Under the pieces are notes generated by a model. That model did not search any database, was not told the DNA's origin, and saw only the letters and a list, made by a program, of their open reading frames with translations. This document shows positions 1 through 7,759 of a stretch of DNA of 64,000 bases, one piece after another. Positions within the stretch are counted from its first letter, which is position 1. Each line of letters starts with the position of its first letter. Source of the stretch: JAICJC01 sp963709425 (GTDB lineage: Bacteria; Actinomycetota; Thermoleophilia; Gaiellales; JAICJC01); assembly GCA_963709425.1 (NCBI GenBank), contig CAVPWG010000001.1:558001-622000 (forward strand). Reading direction: 5' to 3'. A program made the translations under genes and the position numbers.

Positions 1-163
1 CGGATGCGGCACCCGCCGCCTCAGCCAGTGCCGTATACGGCGGGCACACCGCGACATCAACGCCGGCCGGTATGTACGCCGCCAGGCGCGCCACGAAGTC
101 GGCCGCCTCGGATGCGGTCTTGTGCATCTTCCAGTTCCCCGCAACGAACGGACGTCTGCTCAT
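1..163 (-). CDS. tpiA: Triosephosphate isomerase, N-terminal part (cut by window edge)
   Basis: Interconverts dihydroxyacetone phosphate and glyceraldehyde 3-phosphate in cytosolic glycolysis. The 54 codons present read MSRRPFVAGNWKMHKTASEA and onward; the GNWKMHK motif carries the substrate-binding Asn and the catalytic Lys of the TIM family. The ATG at 163 overlaps the pgk stop by 4 bp (ATGA), so it is probably translated from the gap-pgk-tpiA mRNA. The rest lies outside the window. Confidence 0.95.
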   Translation of the reverse strand, partial: MSRRPFVAGNWKMHKTASEAADFVARLAAYIPAGVDVAVCPPYTALAEAAGAAS

Positions 164-1302
164 GCCGCGGCCTCCTCGAGCGCCTCAACCCCCGGAAGCG
201 TGCGCCCCTCGACGAGCTCGAGCGCCGCACCGCCCCCGGTCGAGACGTGGGTGATGCTGTCGGCGACCCCAGCCTGGTTCACGGCCGCGACCGAGTCGCC
301 GCCGCCGACGACCGACACGGCATCCGACGCCGCCACGGCATGCGCGACGGCGAGCGTCCCGGCCGCGAACGGGGCCAGCTCGAACACCCCCATCGGGCCG
401 TTCCAGAAGATCGTGCGGGCGGCTTCCAGCCGGTGCGCGTAGGCCGCCGACATCTCCGGGCCGATGTCGAGGCCTATCCAGCCGTCGGGGATCGCGTCGG
501 CCGCGACGACACGGGTCGGCGCATCGGCCTCGACCCGCTCGGCGATCACGACATCACCGGGCAGCACGAGCTCGCAGCCGCGCTCGCCGGCGTCGGCCAT
601 CGCCCGCCGGGCGACCTCCTGGCCCTCGGCGCCCTCGTGCTTGGAGGCCCCGACGGCGATGCCGCGCGCCGCGAGGAACGTGAAGGCCATGGCGCCGCCG
701 ACCAGCACAGCATCGGCGAGGCCGGTGAAGCGGTTGATGACGCCGATCTTGTCGGCCACCTTCGCCCCGCCGATCACCACGACGAAGGGATGCTCGGGGC
801 TCTCGAGGATGCGGGCGAAGGCCTCGAGCTCGGCCGCCAGGAGCAGCCCGGCCGCGCTCGGCAGGATGCGCGCCACGCCCACCGTCGATGCGTGTGCGCG
901 GTGCACGGTGCCGAACGCGTCGCTGACGAAGAGGTCCGCGAATGACGCGAGCTCGGCGGCGAGCGCCGGATCGTTCTGCTCCTCGCGCGGGTCGAAGCGC
1001 AGATTCTCGAGCAGGCGCACCGGCCCCACCTCACCGTCGAAGGCGACGGGCTCGCCGAGGAGCTCGGACAGGCGCCCGGCGACGGGCCGAAGCGACAGCT
1101 CCGGCCGGGGCTCGCCCTTCGGCCGGCCGAGATGCGAGCACACGATCACGTCCGCGCCGTGCTCGCGCAGGTAGCGAATCGTGGGGAGCGACGCCCGGAT
1201 GCGCGTGTCGTCGGTGATCCGCCCCCCATCGAGCGGGACGTTCAGGTCCGCGCGCACCAGCACCCGCCTGCCCTCGACGGGCAGGTCGCGCACCGTCCTC
1301 AC
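160..1302 (-). CDS. pgk: Phosphoglycerate kinase
   Basis: Transfers the acyl phosphate of 1,3-bisphosphoglycerate to ADP in glycolysis. The 380-aa length is normal for the family. Visible signatures are RADLNVPLD near the N-terminus, the substrate-binding HLGRPKGE stretch, and the C-terminal nucleotide-site glycines GGGDSVAAV followed by STGGGAALELVEG. The GTG at 1302 is chosen because it overlaps the gap stop codon (GTGA) and puts the protein start just before the conserved RVLVRADLNVP. The gene is coupled at both ends, to gap upstream and tpiA downstream. Confidence 0.96.
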   Translation of the reverse strand: MRTVRDLPVEGRRVLVRADLNVPLDGGRITDDTRIRASLPTIRYLREHGADVIVCSHLGRPKGEPRPELSLRPVAGRLSELLGEPVAFDGEVGPVRLLENLRFDPREEQNDPALAAELASFADLFVSDAFGTVHRAHASTVGVARILPSAAGLLLAAELEAFARILESPEHPFVVVIGGAKVADKIGVINRFTGLADAVLVGGAMAFTFLAARGIAVGASKHEGAEGQEVARRAMADAGERGCELVLPGDVVIAERVEADAPTRVVAADAIPDGWIGLDIGPEMSAAYAHRLEAARTIFWNGPMGVFELAPFAAGTLAVAHAVAASDAVSVVGGGDSVAAVNQAGVADSITHVSTGGGAALELVEGRTLPGVEALEEAAA

Positions 1303-2297
1303 AACACCTTCTGGACCAGGTCGGCGAGGCGGCACGAGTAGCCCCACTCGTTGTCGTACCACGACACGACCTTGACCAGGTTCCCGTTCACCATCGTGAG
1401 CTTGGAGTCGAAGATCGAGCTCCAGTGCTGACCCACGATGTCGCCCGAGACGAGCGGCTCCTCGCTGTAGTCGAGCACGGGCGCGAGCGGCCCGGACTCC
1501 GCGGCCGCCTTGAACGCCGCGTTGACCTCGTCGCGGGTCGTCTCGCGCCCGAGCTGGGCGATGAGGTCGGTCGCGGAGCCGTCGGGAACGGGGACGCGCA
1601 TCGAGATGCCGTCGAGCCGACCCAGCATCTCGGGGATGACGAGACCGATCGCCTTGGCCGCGCCGGTCGAGGTCGGGATGACGTTGATGGCCGCCGCGCG
1701 GGCCCGGCGGAGATCCTCGTGCGGCAGGTCGAGGATCTTCTGGTCGTTGGTGTAGGCGTGCGTCGTCGTCATGAACCCGCGTTCGAGCCCGAACGTCCCA
1801 TGCAACACCGCGACAAGCGGCGCCAGGCAGTTGGTCGTGCACGACGCGTTCGAGATCACGTGGTGCCGAGCCGGGTCGTACTCGCCGTCGTTCACGCCGA
1901 TGCACACCGTGATGTCGGGGTCGGTCGCCGGCGCGCTGATGATGACCTTCTTGGCTCCGGCCGCGAGGTGCTTCCCGGCCTTCTCTCCCGAGCTGAAGAG
2001 GCCCGTTGACTCGATGACGACCTCGACTCCCAGGTCAGACCACGGCAGCGCGCCCGGGTCGCGCTCAGCCAGCACCCGCACCGACTTCCCGTCGACGATG
2101 AGGCCGTCGTCGCTGTGCTCGACCGTGCCACCGAAGCGGCCGTGGACGGAGTCGTACTTCAGCAGGTGCGCCAGTGTGGCCGCGTCCGTGATGTCGTTCA
2201 CCGCGACGATCTCCACGCCTTCAGCGCGGTCGCGCATTGCGCGAAAGACGTTCCGGCCGATCCTGCCGAACCCGTTGATCCCAACCCGTACGCTCAT
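1299..2297 (-). CDS. gap: Glyceraldehyde-3-phosphate dehydrogenase, type I
   Basis: Oxidises and phosphorylates glyceraldehyde 3-phosphate with NAD. The 332-aa protein starts MSVRVGINGFGRIGR (Rossmann fold) and has the catalytic SNASCTTNCLAP motif with Cys153. Asp35 in the VAVNDITD strand fits an NAD-preferring enzyme. A G-rich Shine-Dalgarno (CTGGGGGC) precedes the ATG at 2297; the reading frame stays open 11 codons further upstream, but that extension does not resemble the family. It leads the gap-pgk-tpiA operon and follows whiA with a gap of about 220 bp, the usual actinobacterial order. Confidence 0.97.
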   Translation of the reverse strand: MSVRVGINGFGRIGRNVFRAMRDRAEGVEIVAVNDITDAATLAHLLKYDSVHGRFGGTVEHSDDGLIVDGKSVRVLAERDPGALPWSDLGVEVVIESTGLFSSGEKAGKHLAAGAKKVIISAPATDPDITVCIGVNDGEYDPARHHVISNASCTTNCLAPLVAVLHGTFGLERGFMTTTHAYTNDQKILDLPHEDLRRARAAAINVIPTSTGAAKAIGLVIPEMLGRLDGISMRVPVPDGSATDLIAQLGRETTRDEVNAAFKAAAESGPLAPVLDYSEEPLVSGDIVGQHWSSIFDSKLTMVNGNLVKVVSWYDNEWGYSCRLADLVQKVL

Positions 2298-2521
2298 GAA
2301 TTGCCCCCAGGCGGTCGCCGACGGGCGCAAGTCTAGTCGTCAACCAGCGATTCCCATCCGCCGATCTCCGGAGAGCGGTTTTCGCGGGTGGCCGGCGGAT
2401 TCGGGCAGCGATAGATGGGGTCTGGATCCGTCGCGCAGGGGATGCTCGGCCACCCACGAGAACACTGCTCCCAGTGTCGCTTCAGGGCGGAATCGCGGCC
2501 ACCCCCAAAAGGGGTAAATAG
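2298..2521 (-). other. whiA-gap intergenic region with two short stem-loops
   Basis: No gene is seen here. Just after the whiA stop there is a short hairpin (ACCCC-5 nt-GGGGT, 2501-2515). A second one (ACACTG-4 nt-CAGTGT) lies at 2462-2477. Either could reduce read-through from whiA, but neither has a convincing T-tract in the minus-strand direction. The gap promoter should lie in the remaining part; I see no clear -10 box. Confidence 0.35.
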
Positions 2522-3454
2522 TTAGCGATCTGTTAGCGGATCGGGCCGAGATGTTAAGGCCGTGAGCGCGCGCATGCGGCCCGCGACGGTCGACTTCGGG
2601 AGCGGTGGGCGGGCCCGGCGGCCCAGCTCGGCGAGCGAGAGGTGCGGGTGCCGCAGGCGAAGCTCGGCGACCTGGCGTAGGCGGGCGTCGAGGGTCGAGA
2701 CGTCGAGCGCGGCGATGGCGTCGCGCTGCGCGCGGGCTGCGCCTCCCAGCCGGGCCAGGTTCGCGCGGTCGAAGTTGGTCACCCGGTTGGCGCGCTCCCG
2801 CGTCGCGGCGATCACCGCGGCCTCCTCGAACGCCAGCACGGTGTCGTGGGCGCCCATCAGCGCGAGCAGGTCGCGGATGGTTGCCTTGGACTTGAGGTAC
2901 GCGGCTGCGTGGGACTCTCGCCGGGCGACGGACATGTCGACCCCCTCCGCCGCCGCGATCCCCGCGACGACCTCGGCGGCATCCTCGTCACGGGCCCGGA
3001 TCTCGAGGTGCCCGGCCGACCTCGGGCCCGACACGGAGCCCGCGGCCACGAAGGCGCCGCGCAGGTAGCTGCCCCGGCAGCACGGGCGGGCGACGATCCG
3101 CCGCGGCGGACCCGGCAGGGGCTCGAGCCCCGACGACAGGATGCCGATCTCGTGCATCAGCTGCAGGCCGTGACCTCCCTCGACACGCACGACGACGCGG
3201 TTTCGGCGCTCGAACCGCGGTTCTCTGAACGAGGCGATCTGAGCGTCGGCGCCGAGCGAGCGGACGAGCCCGAAGGCGAGCCGCGCAGCGGCGGGGTCGG
3301 CCGTCTCGACGCGCACGGCCAGCCCGGCCGAGCTCATCTCGAGCGTTCCGGCGTGGCGGACGAGCCCCGAGAGGAAGGCCCGCCGACAGCAGATCCGCCG
3401 TGGCGGTCGCTCCACGAGCTCGCGGCGGACGCGCTCGGCGAAGGCGGCGCTCAT
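2522..3454 (-). CDS. whiA: Sporulation/cell-division transcription regulator WhiA
   Basis: WhiA is a DNA-binding protein with a degenerate LAGLIDADG homing-endonuclease fold plus a C-terminal helix-turn-helix; in actinobacteria it controls sporulation septation and division genes. The 310-aa product has the family signature ANRVTNFDRANLARLGGAA near residue 230 and a C-terminal HTH (LSLAELGRRARPPLPKSTV). The ATG at 3454 overlaps the yvcK stop (ATGA). It lies in the typical uvrC-(rapZ)-yvcK-whiA series, although rapZ is missing here. Its presence does not show that the organism sporulates, since whiA is widespread in Gram-positives. Confidence 0.93.
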   Translation of the reverse strand: MSAAFAERVRRELVERPPRRICCRRAFLSGLVRHAGTLEMSSAGLAVRVETADPAAARLAFGLVRSLGADAQIASFREPRFERRNRVVVRVEGGHGLQLMHEIGILSSGLEPLPGPPRRIVARPCCRGSYLRGAFVAAGSVSGPRSAGHLEIRARDEDAAEVVAGIAAAEGVDMSVARRESHAAAYLKSKATIRDLLALMGAHDTVLAFEEAAVIAATRERANRVTNFDRANLARLGGAARAQRDAIAALDVSTLDARLRQVAELRLRHPHLSLAELGRRARPPLPKSTVAGRMRALTALTSRPDPLTDR

Positions 3455-4422
3455 GCCGGGACGCGGGGGCGCCGCGCGAGGCGCACGAGCACCCGGGCCA
3501 GGCGGTCGGGGTCGTGCTGCCACTCGGCGGCCAGGCGAGCGCCGACCACCTCGACTCCCAACCGCCGCAGGCCGCCGCGATCGACCACCACGGGCGTCCC
3601 GAACTGGGCGCGGTTTCGGCTCACGACCACCACATCCACCAGGCCCTCGCCCACGTGGTCGTAGAGGCGGGAGACGTGATCCGACGCCATGTAGCCCTCG
3701 GTCTCGCCCGGCTGCTGGAGCAGGTTGCAGACATACACCCGTGGCACGGTCGCGGCCCGTACCGTCTCGGCGATGCCGGGGATGAGAAGGGGCGGGATCG
3801 TGCTCGTGTAGAGGCTCCCGGGCCCCATCACGATCAGCTCGGCGCGCGCGAGGGCCTGGAGGGCGCGGGGGTGAGCCGCCGGTGCGGGCGGATCGAGTCG
3901 CACACGCTCGCACTGGGCGCCGTCCGCGGCGAGCGCGCTCTCGCCGCGCACCTCATGACCGTCGGGGAACCGGGCCACGAGCTCGACCAGCTCGACAGTG
4001 CTGGGGACGACCTGCCCTGCGACCGCGAGCACCCGGGCCGACGCCGCGACGGCCTCGTCGAAGCTCCCGAGGAGGTCGGTCATCCCGGCCAGGAACAGGT
4101 TGCCGAAGCTGTGCCCCGCGAGCTCGCCGGTGGTGAAGCGGTGCTGGAACAGCTGCCCGACGAGCGACTCATCCTCGGCGAGCGCCGCCAGGCAGCTTCG
4201 CAGGTCGCCCGGCGCCGGCATGTCGAAGTCGCGCCGCAGCCGCCCCGAGCTGCCACCGTCATCGGTCGTCGTGACGACCGCGGTGACGCTCGCCACTCGC
4301 TTCAGGCCGCGGAGAATGGTCGAAAGACCTGTCCCTCCTCCGAGGCACACGACCCGCACTCCGCGGCGCGCGCGGCGCACCAGCAGGGTCTCGCCGGCGG
4401 GCGGCTCCGGGATCAGCGGCAC
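3451..4422 (-). CDS. yvcK: Gluconeogenesis/morphology factor YvcK (CofD-like)
   Basis: Member of the CofD/YvcK family, which binds UDP-sugars and affects cell-wall synthesis and growth on gluconeogenic carbon. The 323-aa protein contains the N-terminal phosphate-binding loop CLGGGTGLSTILRGLK and the following TAVVTTTDDGGSSGRLR, both diagnostic. MGPGSLYTSTIPPLL further on is also conserved. Translation probably starts at GTG 4422; no better start precedes the conserved core. It is coupled to whiA by a 4-bp overlap. The usual upstream neighbour rapZ is replaced by a secreted protein gene 9 bp away. Confidence 0.92.
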   Translation of the reverse strand: MPLIPEPPAGETLLVRRARRGVRVVCLGGGTGLSTILRGLKRVASVTAVVTTTDDGGSSGRLRRDFDMPAPGDLRSCLAALAEDESLVGQLFQHRFTTGELAGHSFGNLFLAGMTDLLGSFDEAVAASARVLAVAGQVVPSTVELVELVARFPDGHEVRGESALAADGAQCERVRLDPPAPAAHPRALQALARAELIVMGPGSLYTSTIPPLLIPGIAETVRAATVPRVYVCNLLQQPGETEGYMASDHVSRLYDHVGEGLVDVVVVSRNRAQFGTPVVVDRGGLRRLGVEVVGARLAAEWQHDPDRLARVLVRLARRPRVPA

Positions 4423-4431
4423 CCTGTGAGG

Positions 4432-5271
4432 TTACCCCGTGGGGGGCGGAAGCGAGCGTCGGCGATGGGTCGTCAAGGCCGTCCCGACGCCGAGCGCCGC
4501 GACCAGGACGACGATTGCCACTGCCAGCGCGTGCCCTCCGGCCGCCTTCGAGACGGCGCCGGGCGACCCGCGCCAATTCTCGCCGAGGAGGTCCTCGGCC
4601 GTCGCCGGCGCGACGATCGGCCCGGCCGGCACGATCCGGCGGGCGACGATCTTCGTGCCGACCGAGCCGGGCACCTTGCAGAAGCGGGCGTCGACCCGGA
4701 CGAGCTGGCCCTCGCCGACGTACGGGAAGCCGTCCCGGGCCAGTCCCTGGAACTGGGTATGCCCGTCCGGGAACATCTGGGCCATCCCGCTCTCGAGATG
4801 GTGCAGGCGCACGGTGCTGTCGTCGACAGACACGTTGATCAGCCCGAGGCCGAGGTGCGCGCGCCCCGTGATTCGTACGGGACCGCCGAGCACGCATCCG
4901 CGGGTCTCGTCGACGATCGCGACGCCTGTTCCTCGGGAGCTCACGGGATACCTCTCGATGAAGTATCCGGATCCCACAAAGGTGCTGCCTTGCGAGAAGA
5001 TCGCCACCGCGGACGGGATGCCCGGGATGCTGCGAGCTGCGACCGGCTTCGGATGCTCGTCGGTGCCGACGGTGTCGTTGCATCCCGGCTCAACCGCCCC
5101 ATCGAGGACTGTCCCGCCGGGCGACGCCTGGGCCGGACCGCCTCCGGAGCCCCAGTACGCGCGGTCGTGCCAGACCATGATGAACGCGCACCCGGCGTGC
5201 GCGCTTGGCGCCGCGACGCCCACGCCGGCCAGCCCGGCAAGCACCGCAGCGACGATCGCGATCCGTCTCAT
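4432..5271 (-). CDS. Secreted or membrane-anchored protein of unknown function
   Basis: I do not recognise this 279-aa protein. It has a clear Sec signal peptide (MRRIAIVAAVLAGLAGVGVAAPSAHA). The extracytoplasmic region of about 210 residues contains Cys at several positions (GCAFIM, PGCNDT, RGCVLGG, RFCKVP), compatible with disulfides. One C-terminal hydrophobic helix (HALAVAIVVLVAALGVGTAL) is followed by a short basic tail, which is the layout of a cell-surface anchored protein. It lies between uvrC and yvcK, where rapZ is commonly found, and is co-oriented with both. Its function cannot be inferred from that position. Confidence 0.75.
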   Translation of the reverse strand: MRRIAIVAAVLAGLAGVGVAAPSAHAGCAFIMVWHDRAYWGSGGGPAQASPGGTVLDGAVEPGCNDTVGTDEHPKPVAARSIPGIPSAVAIFSQGSTFVGSGYFIERYPVSSRGTGVAIVDETRGCVLGGPVRITGRAHLGLGLINVSVDDSTVRLHHLESGMAQMFPDGHTQFQGLARDGFPYVGEGQLVRVDARFCKVPGSVGTKIVARRIVPAGPIVAPATAEDLLGENWRGSPGAVSKAAGGHALAVAIVVLVAALGVGTALTTHRRRSLPPPTG

Positions 5272-5302
5272 GCCCCTTCGACGCCTCGGACGGGCCCGAA
5301 GT

Positions 5303-7169
5303 TCAATCCGTGCGGTGGAGCGCGGCGTGCACCGCCCGCCCCACCTTGGCCGGCAGGCCGGGGACCGATTCGAGGTCGTCGCGGCTCGCGCCCACCAGCG
5401 CGTCGGCCGTCCCGAAGCGCTCCATCAGAATCCTCCGCCGGGCCGGGCCCGACGCCGGGCAGGCTGTCGAAGATGGAGTCGACCGCCGCCCGGCCGCGGC
5501 GGCTGCGATGAAACCCGAGCGCGAAGCGGTGGGCCTCGTCACGGGCCCGCTGGAGCAGCTGGAGGCCCGCGGAGCGGCGATCGAGCACGATCGGATCCGA
5601 CCGCCCGGGGACGAAGACCTCCTCCTCGCGCTTGGCCAGCGAGACGACCGCCACCCGGGGCAGGTCGAACGCGGCCATCGCCTCCATGGCGGCACCGAGC
5701 TGGCCCTTGCCGCCGTCGATGACGACGAGGTTCGGGCAGGTGGCGAAGCTCTTGTCATAGCGGTCGCCGTCCATGTCGGTCATGCGCGCAAAGCGGCGGC
5801 TGACGGCCTCGGCGATCATGGCGAAGTCGTCCGGGCCGGGGCTCCGGATCCCGAACTTGCGGTAGTCGGACTTCTTCGCGACGGCATCCTCGAAGACGGC
5901 CATCGACGCGACGGGATTCGTCTCGCCCAGGTTCGAGACGTCGAAGCACTCGATCCGCACGGGCAGCGACTCGAGATTCAGCTGCTCGCGCAGCTCCTCG
6001 AGCGCCTCGATGCGGCGAGCGCGCGTGCGCTCGCGCATGATCGTGTCGTGCTCGAGGGCCAGCCGGGCGTTCCGGGCCGCCATGTCGGCCAGCCGGCGCT
6101 TCTCGCCCCGCTGGGCTGAGCGCACCTCGACCGCCGAGCCGCGCCGGTCTGACATGAAGAGCTCGAGCAGATCCGGGTCCTCGAAGCCGCGGGGGACGAC
6201 CACCTGGCCGGGGATCGCGACCTGGCCGCCGTAGTACTCGAGGGCGAAGCCCCACAGTACGTCGGACTCGCTTCTCCCGGCGGCGTTCTCAAGGTAGAAG
6301 CCGTGCCGGTCCGAGAGCCGTCCGTCGCGCAGGTGGAACAGCTGGACGTTGGCGGTCTCCTCGCCGCATGCGACGCCCAGGATGTCGGCCGACCCGAGGC
6401 TGCGGCGGTCGGCGACCTGGCGCTCGGACAGGTGGCGGACGGCCATCAGGCGGTTTCGGTAGCGGGCGGCGTCCTCGAACTCGTGCGCTGCCGAGGCCTC
6501 CTTCATCGCCCGCTCGAGGCGCCGCTCGAGCGGCCGCACGCGTCCCGACAGGAACTCGATCACCGAGTCGATCACCGCGCGGTAGTCCTCGGCCGAGATG
6601 TAGCCGACACAGGGCGCCGCGCAGCGGCCGATGTGGTAGTCCAGGCACGGGACCCCCGAGCGGCGGCCGGGGGTGGGCCCCTCGCACGGACGGTAGGGGA
6701 ACACCCGGTTCAGGACGTCGAGCGTCTCGCGCACCTTCTTGGCACTCGAGTACGGGCCGAAGTACTGCACGGTCTTCCGATGCCGCTCCCGCGTGAACAT
6801 CACGCGCGGGTACTCGTCGGCGACGGTCACCGCGATGTACGGGTAGGACTTGTCGTCGCGCAGCCGGATGTTGAACGTCGGCCGGTGGCGCTTGATCAGG
6901 TTCTGCTCGAGGAAGAGCGCCTCGGTCTCGGACTCGGCCGAGACGAACTCGATGGCGTCGATCCGCTCGACGAGCTCGGCGGTCTTGGCCGTGGCGTACG
7001 CCTCGCGCCGGAAATACGACCGCACGCGCGAGCGAAGCGACTTGGCCTTGCCGACGTAGAGGACATCCCCCGCTGCGCTCCGGAAGAGGTACACGCCCGG
7101 GCTCTGGGGCAGCGCCGAGAGCTGCGCCTCGAGGCGCTCTGCCCGGTCGGAAGCGGGTTTGACGGCCAT
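5303..7169 (-). CDS. uvrC: UvrABC excinuclease subunit C, frameshifted near the 3' end
   Basis: UvrC makes both incisions during nucleotide excision repair. The GIY-YIG domain begins at about residue 20 (SPGVYLFRSAAGDVLYVGKAKSL) and is followed by the four-Cys segment, the UVR motif (EFEDAARYRNRLMAVRHL) and the RNase H-like domain (ECFDVSNLGETNPVASMAVF, VVIDGGKGQL). At about 5440-5450 the frame breaks inside the helix-hairpin-helix: SLPGVGP continues correctly (ARRRILMERFGTADALVG...) only in the next frame, ending at 5303. Removing one G of the GGGCCCGGCCCGG run restores a 621-aa protein. Unshifted, the frame runs to 5268 with a nonsense tail. An assembly error is the likeliest cause. Confidence 0.93.
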
Positions 7170-7237
7170 CTCACGTCAAGAGTAGCCACCCGATCAATGG
7201 ATCCAATGCTAGTCTCGCATCCACCCGAAGGAGAGGC

Positions 7238-7759
7238 ATGTCCGAGATCCAGAAGATGCTCGAGGCAAACCGCCAGTTCGCCGGCTCGTTCACCCAGGGC
7301 GACCTACCCATGCCGCCCGCTCGCCACGTCGCGATCCTGACCTGCATGGACGCCCGCATCCACCCCGCCAGGGTGCTGGGGCTCGAGATCGGCGACGCGC
7401 ATGTGATCAGAAACGCCGGCGGCCGGGCGTCCGACGACGCGATCCGCTCGCTCATCATCTCGTCACGGCTGCTTGCGACGACCGAGTTCGCGGTCATCCA
7501 CCACACCGACTGCGGGATGCTGACGTTCACGAACGACCACCTGCACGCGAAGCTCAAGCAGGAGACGGGCGAGGACGCGTCGGGCATCGACTTCCTGCCG
7601 TTCCCGGACCTCGAGCAGAGCGTCCGCGACGACGTCGATCGCATCCAGTCGACGCCGTTCCTCGACCATTCGATCCCCGTGTCGGGCTACATCTACGACG
7701 TCCACACCGGCACGGTCGAGCAGGTGGTCGCCCCCGTCGCGGCCGGCGCCACGGCCTAG
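7238..7759 (+). CDS. Beta-class carbonic anhydrase
   Basis: Interconverts CO2 and bicarbonate in the cytoplasm. The 173-aa protein carries the beta-class zinc site: Cys36 in LTCMDARI (with the Asp38-Arg40 dyad) and His89/Cys92 in IHHTDCGM. The compact size and missing N-terminal extension resemble the short actinobacterial enzymes (Rv1284-like). A Shine-Dalgarno (GAAGGAGAG) sits just before the ATG. The stop codon overlaps that of the convergent gene downstream, so the two transcription units share only their ends. Confidence 0.9.
   Translation: MSEIQKMLEANRQFAGSFTQGDLPMPPARHVAILTCMDARIHPARVLGLEIGDAHVIRNAGGRASDDAIRSLIISSRLLATTEFAVIHHTDCGMLTFTNDHLHAKLKQETGEDASGIDFLPFPDLEQSVRDDVDRIQSTPFLDHSIPVSGYIYDVHTGTVEQVVAPVAAGATA

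Noticed and set aside
4..945. Long plus-strand reading frame opposite pgk
   Set aside because: Antisense to a certain gene; Arg/Gly/Ala-rich sequence without any family pattern, as expected for shadows in very GC-rich DNA.
3400..5511. A 703-codon plus-strand frame across whiA, yvcK and the secreted gene
   Set aside because: It is antisense to three genes with clear signatures on the other strand and has no domain of its own.
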